A stretch of 64,000 bases of DNA, from contig OX421961.1 of the NCBI GenBank assembly GCA_949128115.1, positions 102,071,863-102,135,862 of the forward strand, in the 5' to 3' direction. Position 1 is the stretch's first letter, and each line of letters starts with the position of its first letter. The stretch comes from Anaspis maculata. Taxonomy: Eukaryota; Arthropoda; Insecta; Coleoptera; Scraptiidae. Under the pieces are notes generated by a model. That model worked only from the letters and a program-made list of their open reading frames with translations, searched no databases and was not told the DNA's origin. Positions 44,401 through 52,800 of this stretch are shown here, in pieces. The translations under genes were made by a program, and so were the position numbers.

Positions 44401-44884
44401 GCTCGTTTTCAAATGATCAGCGGTACCTACATGATATACAAATATTTATATTTTTCATCCAATCCTATTGAATAATACACGCATTATCACGCGCATACAT
44501 GCGTGCATTTTTCATTAAGACTGGATAAAGCATAGTGTTCTACTCGCGGGTAATGGCTCTTATACTCATTCGGATGCTTTACTGCATCCTCATGAGTAAG
44601 AAGCAATCATTACCCGCTTGTTGAATAATACCTATACTATAAATTTATCTAAATGATAATTTCCTTAACATTTTGAAGTAATACAGAATTATGTCATTTT
44701 GGCAACTCGAAATTTGTTGGAGAACAACTTGAAAAACCAAGTGATCATTGCAAGTTTAACTAAAATAGGGAAGGTCGATTCTCGTCTTCTGGAAGAAGTG
44801 GGGCTGGCAGTTCACAAGGAAGGTGGAGATTCCATTACAATGGTACCCTTGGATGTATTGAAAAGACACCAGTCAAAATCATAA
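38422..44884 (+). CDS. ATXN10: Ataxin-10 homologue
   Basis: Ataxin-10 is a cytoplasmic armadillo-repeat protein linked to neuron survival, cytokinesis and ciliary function in animals. Coding exons are 38422-38552, 38605-39565, 40088-40151 and 44679-44884, giving 453 residues (human 475). The intron phases fit throughout. Exon 1 starts MFKPTTLDPD. Exon 2 carries the helical repeats (for example HKVIFQFFINLTVKSKDAC). The conserved C-terminal ataxin-10 region begins near residue 340 (HPVFGFKAGLIAIIGNMSW, KNKRNQDL), continues VREAELIPVIMDCSSLDARNP in exon 3 and ends LATRNLLENNLKNQ in exon 4. The exon 3 donor (CCAT|GTATCC) and exon 4 acceptor (TTTTGAAG|TA) are weak. I chose them because they keep the family spacing between NP and the VI-A-RNL motif. 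Introns are 52, 522 and 4527 bp. Confidence 0.9.
38553..38604 (+). other. ATXN10 intron 1, 52 bp
   Basis: GTAAGC donor, TTTTTTTTACAG acceptor, phase 2. It is the same length as the PSMA5 intron. Confidence 0.9.
39566..40087 (+). other. ATXN10 intron 2, 522 bp
   Basis: GTAAGT donor after NQDL and TTTGTTGCAG acceptor before VREAELIP, phase 0. Reading on without splicing gives a false C-terminus in intronic sequence. No inserted element recognised. Confidence 0.88.
40208..40448. mobile_element. TIR element, 241 bp, in ATXN10 intron 3
   Basis: ATAGAGTGTGCTCACTTTAT and GAAGAGCA at the left pair with TGCTCTTCATAAAGTGGATA and CACTCTCTAT at the right. The inner sequence is not palindromic. Confidence 0.7.
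41656..41751 (+). repeat. 17 bp tandem repeat, 5-6 units
   Basis: Unit close to TTCAGTTTTCGAGATTA, with TTCATTTTCGAGATTA and TTCAATTTTCGAGATTA variants. Confidence 0.75.
42136..42304. mobile_element. Palindromic MITE in ATXN10 intron 3, copy 1
   Basis: GGAATGACTTTTTGGAG and CGGCTGATGG at the left pair with CATCAGCCGTAGCC and CCCAAAAGTCATTCTG at the right. A partial inverted copy is at 50758-50895. Confidence 0.65.
42388..42706. mobile_element. Candidate TIR element in ATXN10 intron 3
   Basis: AGGGTGATTGCATG at the left and CATGCAATCACCCC at the right are 14 bp inverted repeats about 320 bp apart. No target duplication confirmed. Confidence 0.4.
43440..43812 (+). pseudogene. Probable LINE 3' UTR with (ATT)n tail
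   Basis: A non-coding stretch ends TTCAATAAATTATTATTATT, the same tail type as the LINE fragment at 16011-16443. No reverse transcriptase peptide remains. The call rests on the tail and the AATAAA before it, and the 5' limit is approximate. Confidence 0.4.
44270..44425 (+). repeat. Dispersed repeat family, diverged copy 3 (see 10777 and 14697)
   Basis: Shares the order GATGAAAATTTGCCA, TAATAGATCCGTTTTTGCT, TTGGAATCGG and AAATGATCA with copies 1 and 2, with many changes. Confidence 0.45.
44457..44637 (+). repeat. Dispersed hairpin repeat, copy 2 (see 22331-22541)
   Basis: Direct copy of 22331-22541 with internal deletions. CGCGGGTAATGG and CATTACCCGC form the hairpin base. It ends about 40 bp before ATXN10 exon 4. 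Confidence 0.7.
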
Positions 44885-44985
44885 AGTCCAAGTGCTCTTG
44901 ACTTCTCATGCAAGTGAAATCATTGATTGTATTTTGTTAACATACTTAAGGAAAATTATATCTACTTTGATATTATGAATATTTG

Positions 44986-45002
44986 AATAAAATGACAATA
45001 AA
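44986..45002 (+). promoter_or_regulatory. ATXN10 polyadenylation signals
   Basis: Two AATAAA hexamers, at 44986-44991 and 44997-45002, lie about 100 bases past the stop codon. Confidence 0.7.
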
Positions 45003-46600
45003 TACACGATGGAAAAATTAAATGTTCTTCATATAGATTTAATTAATACTCTCAAGTTGAAAGAGATAATGTCAAACTCATCTACAAAAAATGGCGATGG
45101 TATCTTATACGTACTTGAGCAATATGCAACTTTCACTGTGTAATCTGAAACGACAAGCACGAAGTGAAGTGTAATAATTGGTTATGAGTATGACGTCCAA
45201 GAAAGACAGCTGAATCTAATCGCATCCAAGTTAAAATCCATGAAACAGCTCATTCAGAATTCAAGAAATACTTGGCACTATTCAGATTCACCTTAATTTT
45301 TTCCCGAATTGGTGTTCTTACGCCTTTCTTGTTTGAAAAACATAACTTGAATTTGAAAAGCTCTTCGGGTTGCATCAGTATCATATTTCCAAATGCGGAT
45401 ATGAGTAGTGTAGGTATGTATACCAATTCCCCTATAATTCTAAACCGCAAGTTTCAAATTACACAGGGATTTTCTATGCGAAAAGATGTACATCAGAGGT
45501 TTGCTTCTACTCCACCCCAGATTTAGTTCTCTTCTGTTACGCTAATTTGCTACAAACTGCCTTATTAACCGCGAAATTCGATACTCTTGACAGATGCGCC
45601 TCGGTAGGTAGGTATTGATGGGCGGGCCATCTGCTTGAAATTGCAATGGTGAAATCACATTATTTAGAGAAAAACGCTGTTCCTTTTGCTGAAAACTAGT
45701 CCTATATATTCTAACAGAAACAAAAGTTTAAGAGATGCATTATCTATTTTCCAAGAAACTTCTATTGTAAAACTTTATTGTATTGTTTACATTAGTAAGT
45801 ACGTCTGTCTATATGTCTTTTCCTTTTTTATAATAAATGTTAGGCGTAGAGGTGTGTTTAGATGTTGTCATCGTTGGGATTAAAATATTAAAATGGACAA
45901 ATTAGTTTCGTTATTTCAAAACAACTTCACTTTAAAATTGCTTACAAATATTTTTTGAAAGTGTGATATGCGTCACTATCGCGAGCAAAAAATTTTGGCT
46001 GTCATATAGTGGAACGTCCGTGGCCAAAATAAATACACTACTGGACAACGAAGTTGTCGGTATCTGAAAAATAGTTCGACTTTGAAGTCCACAATAACTT
46101 CCGATTGCTGGATGCGATTTCCATTTTGTCTGTTGCGTTAATAAGCTTCATTTTTCCGTAACATATCCTATAATAATGAATGCTGAGAAACTTCATCTGA
46201 AACTTCAACAGGGTGATTCCTACGTGAAATGGTGCAAAATTGCAACGACTTCATCGTACTTCCGTTTGTCAAAAAATATTTTTTTGCATATTTTAATACA
46301 AAAGTCATGAAGTGTGATGTCTTGTTTTGGAACAGTTTTGGATGTACCGATATTAGAACTCTAATATTGGAGATATAAATTTGTATGTTGAATGTTACAG
46401 ATTTGCCTAGTTGGCTCAGCACAACCCGAATAATTGGTGTGAGGCCAAGCAGGGGCTTTTTTTGAGTGGTTGTCACTGCCTGCTTTCCGTAGGTACGTTG
46501 AATTTCGTCAAAATTTCAATGTGAAACATGTTTTCTTTGCAATTTGAGCCCCCGAACATGTCGAACTTCAATTTCTGAAGGAGATAAAGCCTCCTGGACG
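45003..46600. other. No confirmed gene
   Basis: ORFs of 60-100 codons on both strands lack known motifs. The minus-strand ORF at 45250-45450 reads rather protein-like but cannot be identified. Confidence 0.4.
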
Positions 46601-46639
46601 TTATACTTGTGATTTTGCTGTGCCTGAGTTGACGATTAA

Positions 46640-47700
46640 ACCATTTCCAGATGGAAGTCCAGGCTGTGTGTGTGTCCGTAATAACAGTCGCAACGTTGAT
46701 CCGACTTTGAGCCGACTTATAAAACGGGATTTTGCTGTCGAATGAGCTGATAAATTTTGGGCTGTCATCTGTCAAACGGAAGTGTCACTATCAAAAAATG
46801 ACAGAGGTGTTGAAGTTCAAAAACTCAAAATCTATCCGATGGATTGGAACCAAATCCGACAGGAAGCAACACAACAAAAAGAGTCAAATTAAATCTGCAG
46901 TTAGAACTTTCTACCGTTCCCCAGTCTGGCGCTACGAAATTTTTTTTCTGGCCGCTGCTACTTACCAAGACGGCCGCTCACCCGGGATTTGACTAGGACG
47001 ACCTGCGCTTGGTACAGGACTTGACTCGAACGTCCTTTCCTGCTGGGGATCGACTTTTTCTCAAATTCCAACTGACATCGAAAGTAGAATATTTCACTGG
47101 GCGTCGTGTAGGCAAATTTTCAAATGCGATGCGGTCTTGGTTCTTCGGCGGTGAATTTTTCAGAACATAAAAACTCAAACTCAAAAAAAAAACTCAGTGC
47201 ACACTTTGACCAGCGGTAAGCCGGTAACCCACACGAAATATTCATTCAAGTGCAAACTTGCTGCAAGTTATAATTGGAGAAAAGATTGAATTAATTTTGG
47301 GCGAAAATATTTTGAAATCAGATCAAAGATTTTCGAGTTTTCCTTCGTGGAAGAACTGCAAATTTCCAACTTTTTATCCCGTGACCAAACTTTTACCTTT
47401 TTGTTTGAATAGAAGGTTACTGGTTCTTGAACATTTTTCAGCTAAGTATATGTTTTCCCCAAATTTTCTGGGAGTTTTTTACTTGAAAATGCAAAACCGG
47501 CCTGGCGAATCGAGGCCGGTCGGACTCAAATGATGGAGCTAGAAATGAAACCTTGATTGACGATTTTTACAATGAGATTATTTGAAAAAGGTTTCGAAGT
47601 TTTCCCGTAAAATTCAAATTTTCCAGGAAAAATTTCAATATTGTTGCTCAATTATAATGGAGATGCTTCAAATCTGTCTCAGTCTTTCTGTCAAATTCCA
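46640..47700 (+). repeat. Dispersed repeat, copy 2 (inverted partner at 1-1320)
   Basis: Colinear with the reverse complement of the left edge of the window. Anchors are GGCTGTCATCTGTCAAAC at about 46750, TCTATCCGATGGATTGG at about 46830 and GGAGAAAAGATTGAATT at about 47276. Class unknown. Confidence 0.6.
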
Positions 47701-47792
47701 ACTTTTCACCCGAAGAGACGTCTCGAACAAAAATATTTCCACCCGTTCCTTACTAGATACTTGCCGGGAAAGCTTTGGTGTGCCAATCGATT

Positions 47793-47793
<1 letters not shown>

Positions 47794-47833
<40 letters not shown>
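47794..47833 (+). repeat. (GTT)n microsatellite
   Basis: About 13 GTT units. The poly-Val and poly-Cys ORFs over it are artefacts. Confidence 0.95.
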
Positions 47834-47932
47834 ATTGTTTGTGTTGCTTTGTTCTCTATTACCTACGTTTCATTAATCTACTATCGAAGAATCGACAATG
47901 ATTAAACTATTGTTTTTATTCTCTAGAACTAA

Positions 47933-48547
47933 TAGTCGGAGAGCTGGCGACAAAAAAAAGTCTAACAGTTTTCTAAAGGCTGAAACTCTGGAATATGTTG
48001 AATTACTCAATTACATCCATGAAATAAACAGCCATAAACCGGTTCATTAGAACCTGCTCAATCGGCAGCCAAAAGAAGTCCGAAATGCCCGAACGGACAG
48101 TTCTGACAACGCACAGCTTTGTTGTCTGACGCACAGCTCTGTTGTCTGACCCACAGCTGTCAGCTGTTGTCTGAGTTACGGCTATGACCACACCTAGGTA
48201 CTTACCTCTCTTCATTAGATGGTCCCATTACGCAAGGCTTCTCTGATTTTTCCCCAAATCTGTATGTCGCTACGGGCGATTCATTTGAACCGTAACTCGG
48301 ACAACAGCTGCAACTGCTGATATATTTGCATCAGATAACAGAGCTGTGCGTCAGACAACAATGCTGTGCGTTGTCTGAACTGTCTATTCGGGCATTTCGG
48401 ACTTCTTTTGGCTGCCGATTGAGCAGGTTCTAATGAACCGGTGTCTGACTGTTCATTTCATGGATGTAATTGAGTAATGTGACATATTCCAGAGTTTCAG
48501 CCTTTAGAAAACTGTTGCACTTTTTTTTGTCGCTAGCTCTTGGACTA
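47933..48547 (-). mobile_element. Palindromic MITE, 615 bp, copy 2 (partner at 11578-12193)
   Basis: TAGTCGGAGAGCTGGCGAC at the left and GTCGCTAGCTCTTGGACTA at the right. Read on the minus strand it follows copy 1 base for base with only scattered differences, even in the unpaired centre. The 70-codon ORF of copy 1 is present with one residue changed. Confidence 0.85.
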
Positions 48548-49130
48548 TAACAAATAAATACTGGAATCTCTAGAACATCTTAGGAAAAAAGATTGAGTGG
48601 ATGAGTAGCAGTGAAGTATAGGTATGTACTGTCGGCTCTTCGACAGTAATGACAGTATGATGAATTTTCCATCACCGGCACCAAATTTGCAATTTCAATT
48701 TACGTCGATACGTATTTTTGTCGTGATATCTCACTTGTGACAAAGACTGATTAGCCCCCTACCCAGACTCTGGAAAAAACACCAATTTTTCCTCGCTAAT
48801 TACCCTTTAATACGAGAGGGTTCGAGCAACTTCCAGGCAACATCTGCAAGACGCCAGATTGGTAGAGCGGGGGGTTGATGATAAGCTTGCGTACTCCACC
48901 GGCTATCAACAAGACCGTATCAGGTGTAAAGTTACAACTTGAGAACACAAACAGTAGCCCAGTGAGTATTGTTGTGCGCTCCTTCTCAATTTACGCCTTT
49001 TTTCCGTCAACGTTCAACATCCATCGGCGGTGGTGGGTGGTGCACTCAAAGGACGACTGATGACCCAAGGATGGACTTGCGATTGCTATGGATGTGGTGA
49101 GTTTTTCTGCAACAGGTGTGAGAATGGTCA
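48548..49130. other. No confirmed gene
   Basis: A GC-richer patch at 48850-49080 holds a 61-codon ORF without known motif. No splice structure supports an exon. Confidence 0.35.
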
Positions 49131-49139
49131 TCATATCAG

Positions 49140-49350
49140 GAAATGAATATTAATGCATCTCAGAGAGAAGTTTAATTGGACGCGCTTAATTAAAACGTCA
49201 CAATAAAATTATTAAATTATAATTTTATTCAGCAATTAAACGGCGGTCGTTTGCTATAAATTAATTATTATTAAATCGAATGGTGTCATGTTTAATTTTT
49301 TTATTGAACGAAATTATTAATTAGTCTATGATTGCTGCATTATGCCTTAA
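49140..49350. promoter_or_regulatory. AT-rich cluster of TAAT words, possible enhancer
   Basis: TTTAATTGG, CTTAATTAAAA, TAAATTATAATTTTA, AAATTAATTATTATTAAA and ATTAATTAG occur within 210 bp. TAATTA/TTAATT is the core known for homeodomain proteins. AT-rich sequence makes such words by chance too, so this is only a candidate. Confidence 0.25.
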
Positions 49351-49802
49351 TTATTGTAGGTAGGTAGGTAGGTACGTACCTACATTCTACGGTTAGAGGT
49401 GTAGATATATAATATGGTGTATAATATGTACTTTTAGGTATGTATAATAATAAGTCAAACAAAGCAAGTGGATGTTTAAGAAAGAATTTATGATGAATTA
49501 CGGAGATAAAACAACTTTAAAACATAGTTTTTATCTGGTTAGATAAGCATTTTCTCAAGACATAGAGGATGTATGTATGGGTACCTATGAAAAAGCAATG
49601 CATAATGAACGCATATTACACTATACATTATGTTAGGTTTAATAATAGTACTTGGTAGGTAGGTCGAAAGGTATACATTACCTAATAAGCGCAATCAGAT
49701 TTTTTGTTTCATTCAACCACCAGGAAACGGCGGTTATTTGAGAGAAGAGAGTGTACTTATCCTTTGATTCTAAATTCTATATACGTATATTTGCAGGTAT
49801 AC

Positions 49803-50137
49803 TTAAGGACGGAGTCATATTGGTGAAATAAGCGTTGCGAAATCAATCCGTCTGGGTTTGTTCCTTGACGGATTCTTACCATTTTGGTCTCTTCCGAAAG
49901 CTAAAAGGATGTACTTTGGTTTGAGCCCATTGGCATTGGCATTTCCGAAATCCATTTTTTTTTTAATTTTGACATTTGAAAAAAATATTTTTGGATTTTG
50001 GAAATGCCAATGGGCTCAAACCAAAGTACATCCTTGTAGCTTTCGAAAGAGACCAAAATGGTAAGAATCCGTCAAGAAATTAACCCAGACGGATTGATTT
50101 CGCAACGATTATTTTACCAATTGAACTCCGTCTTTAA
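49803..50137. mobile_element. Palindromic TTAA-flanked MITE, copy 2
   Basis: TTAAGGACGGAGT at 49803 is mirrored by ACTCCGTCTTTAA ending at 50137. The arms share GGATGTACTTTGGTTTGAGC and CCAATGGC. Same family as 4453-4778, including GCGTTGCG(G/A)AATCAATCC. The arms agree with each other better than with the other copy. Confidence 0.8.
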
Positions 50138-50145
50138 TATAGTCC

Positions 50146-50238
50146 TTTTTTTTAGTCTATTGCGGTGCAAATGACGTAACACCTTCGCATTGACGGTGAA
50201 TAAAAAGGTGTGTGCCATTTGCACTACAATGGACTTTT
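50146..50238. mobile_element. Small palindromic element
   Basis: AGTCTATTGCGGTGCAAATG at the left pairs with CATTTGCACTACAATGGACT at the right; inner AGGTGT/ACACCT also pair. About 90 bp. Confidence 0.6.
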
Positions 50239-50281
50239 GAAAAAAGGGACTGTTGGTAACTGCAAAATATTTACTTAATAC

Positions 50282-50752
50282 TGTTACGAGCGGCGATTCG
50301 CGAGAAAACGCGATCTTTCTAGACTTCTCATCTTCCTACTTAGGTCGCAGTGTACAAGTGCGGAGCTCTAGACATTATTTCCAGAATATACGCGATGGCT
50401 TAGCGATTAAAACACATGGGAGACTTGAACGGTCGATTAGAAGACCAGCCGAATCGGCGGAGGTGGCGTCTTCACGGCACGTTGGTAATGCCAGCAAAAT
50501 GTGTAGGATTTTTCGGGAGTCGCCGCGAAACCGTATTCCGGGTCATTGTCGAATTTGCTGGAGGACTGAAGGAAGATTCGAGACTAAAAGTCGAAGCTAT
50601 ATAAAGCACCATGGATCGCCCACAAAGTATTGAATGTGAAGTGGTAGAGAGCGGGTAGAAAGCAACTAGTAACTAGCGATATTCCCAAGTAGGAATTGTC
50701 GGCGTGTATTTATTGAAGTACGCAGTAATAAACAGTTTGTATTTTAAAACGA
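50282..50752 (+). repeat. LTR-like arm, 471 bp, left
   Basis: Begins TGTTACGAGCGGCGATTCGC, has TATATAAA at 50598-50605 and AATAAA at 50727-50732, the order expected of an LTR. An inverted copy of similar length is at 51371-51840. The frame across it gives similar peptides in both arms (FRESPRNR(I/M)PGHC, CWRT). Whether these are two solo LTRs or foldback arms is not settled. Confidence 0.5.
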
Positions 50753-50757
50753 TTGTC

Positions 50758-50895
50758 TACGGCTACGGCTGATGGCACCTGCAGCAAAGTTGTGGAGCGA
50801 AACTATCAGCGGCTATCGGCCGTATTCTCCCAGCGCTCCAGCTTGTCACTTTATTTTTGCTCCAAAAAGTCATTTTTCTGAAAATAGAAAGTGAA
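50758..50895 (-). mobile_element. MITE fragment, inverted copy of 42136-42304
   Basis: CTACGGCTGATGGCACCTGC, CCAGCGCTCCAGCTTGT and CTCCAAAAAGTCATT match the reverse complement of the intron 3 MITE. One end is missing at the junction with the LTR-like arm. Confidence 0.6.
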
Positions 50896-51210
50896 TGGAA
50901 TATAGCTAACTCCTGATCTTTTTTCAACTTCCTGCACCAAAACAGCAGTTGAAAACACAATTTGCTGCATGTTATCACCTCAAAAAGTGGAATTCACGGA
51001 ATGCTTCCGCAGCTGTCAAACTGAACAGTTTTTTTCGTTGACTAATTGGTCATTTTGAACTTGCCCGCCGAAACCACTCCCACCATCCTCCCCTCCAGGT
51101 CTCGCGCTTGCGCCGCGCCGTAATGACCAACGACCCAAAAATTCCGAACATGTTGGAATTTAAAAAATGCAACCCGAAACAAGGGCGCTCGCGATATAGA
51201 GTTAGTAGGT

Positions 51211-51324
51211 ATAAAGGCTCTCTGATTCCTACATGACTCGAGTGGGCTGTGTTTCTGGTCGCCATCGGCCGATCGCGGCCTGAATCGCAGCCCACTAGAA
51301 TCATGTAGAAATCAGACAGCCTTT
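51211..51324. mobile_element. Small palindromic MITE between the LTR-like arms
   Basis: AAGGCTCTCTGATTCCTACA and GAGTGGGCTG at the left pair with CAGCCCACTAGAATCATGTA and AATCAGACAGCCTTT at the right. The GATTCTAGT words also appear near 42010 and 51860. Confidence 0.6.
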
Positions 51325-51370
51325 AGTAGTGTTACTTATTTCACGTACGGGTTCGTTTATAATTGAGGCG

Positions 51371-51840
51371 ATCGTTTTACAACACACACTGTTTATCACT
51401 GCATACTACAATAAATACACGCCAACAATAATTATTCACGCTTGAGAGTATCGCAGGTACTATTCGCTTCTATCCGCTCGCTGCCACTTCGCATTCAATG
51501 CTGCTGCGTAGGCCGAGGACGATGCTTTATATAGCTTCGGCTAATTATCTCGAATGTTCCATGGGTCCTCCAGCAAACTCCACAGTGACCCGGCATACGA
51601 TTTCTAGGCGACTCCCGAAAAATCACACCTTTCGCGTGCTTCCCGTGTGTTCTGGAATGTTGGGGCCTCCGCCAAAATGGACAGATGTTTTCTAACCTAC
51701 TGTTAAAGTCTCCATTCAGTTTCACGGGCCAAAGCATATACGTATGTTCTGGAAAGTCCAGAGCTCCGCACTTGTACACTGCAACCTAATGGAAAGAATC
51801 TAGAAAGATCGCGTGCTCTCCACAATCGCCGCTCGTAACA
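51371..51840 (-). repeat. LTR-like arm, 470 bp, right (inverted)
   Basis: On the minus strand begins TGTTACGAGCGGCGATTGTG, with TATATAAA at 51526-51533 and AATAAA further on. It matches the left arm in order and length but is diverged. Confidence 0.5.
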
Positions 51841-51841
51841 G

Positions 51842-52410
51842 TAGGTACGTTCAACCTTACCGTGATTCTAGTCTGCTGTGAGATGTTGTTTCCAAGTTTC
51901 CAAATTTGAAATTTGAAAACTCCCTAGAACTTGGCAGTTAGTTGCGCTGATGTTTGAGAACTCAAATTTGACGGTGTCATCATTTGATGGAAGTCGAGAA
52001 AAATAATTATGGCTCCAAATATTCATATCATAGGGTTACGGCTACATTTCTCCCCATTTCTTTTTGTAGTCTTAATCTGCATGAAGAGTTTCAATATCGT
52101 TATCACTTATATTAAGGTCAATCGTGTTCGCGGACATTCTGCAAAACATAGTATGATGAACAACGTAAACTCAGGTTCACCAGCCAATCGACTACCAATA
52201 TCACTCATCATGGTATAAAACATTCTGCATCTTCGTATAGCCCATGACCAAAAAACATTTTCTCCTGCTGATCTTGACTCCTCTTGAAGTCCTCTTGATT
52301 TACATGATTCCGGGAACACCTGTATACAGGGTGTTGACTTTTTGTCAATATTTTTGGAGAGTATAGCAACAAGAAATTGGTCCTTTCTTGAAACTTACAA
52401 AATAAGTTGG
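51842..52410. other. No gene seen
   Basis: Short ORFs on both strands without known motifs. Confidence 0.4.
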
Positions 52411-52412
52411 AC

Positions 52413-52800
52413 GAAGACAACCTTTATCCTACCAAAATTCAGATTTTAGGCATCGTTTTTTATAAACTTTTAATAAATTGAGACTGAAGTGGATGAGAAC
52501 TTTGTAGTTATAAATTCAGCTCTAAGGTTTTGTGACACCGTATGCACGCAAAGTTGATGACTGACAAGACAATCAATTTGATGTCGACTTTTCGACAAAA
52601 TGGTGACCATCGCCATGGAGTTGGACAAATACCACCTTTATCCTACCAAAATTCAAATTTTTGGTATCGTTTTTTATAAACCTTGAATAAGTTGATACTG
52701 AAATGGATGCGAGAACTTTGGAGTTATAAATTTAACTCTCAGGCTCTGTGACACCGTACACGCAAAGTTGATGACGGACAAGTGACAGTCATGGTTTAAT
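52413..52800 (+). repeat. Direct repeat, two diverged units about 214 bp apart
   Basis: CCTTTATCCTACCAAAATTC, ATCGTTTTTTATAAAC, TGTGACACCGTA and ACGCAAAGTTGATGAC occur in the same order in both units (starting about 52421 and 52635). Confidence 0.7.

Larger units (their letters stand above)
40152..44678 (+). other. ATXN10 intron 3, 4.5 kb, repeat-rich
   Basis: Begins GTATCC and ends TTTTGAAG. It holds a TIR element (40208-40448), a 17 bp tandem array (41656-41751), MITEs (42136-42304, 42388-42706), a LINE 3' end (43440-43812) and two dispersed repeats (44270-44425, 44457-44637). No other gene is seen inside it. Boundaries rest on the protein alignment, since both splice sites are weak. Confidence 0.7.

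Noticed and set aside
45250..45450. 66-codon minus-strand ORF that reads protein-like
   Set aside because: Short, overlapped by an 84-codon ORF on the other strand, and not assignable to any family.
47582..47905. ORFs with poly-Val and poly-Cys runs
   Set aside because: Translation of a (GTT)n microsatellite.
50253..50633. 126-codon ORF with a similar peptide at 51495-51779
   Set aside because: The similarity arises because both lie in inverted LTR-like arms; it does not match a known gag, pol or transposase domain.
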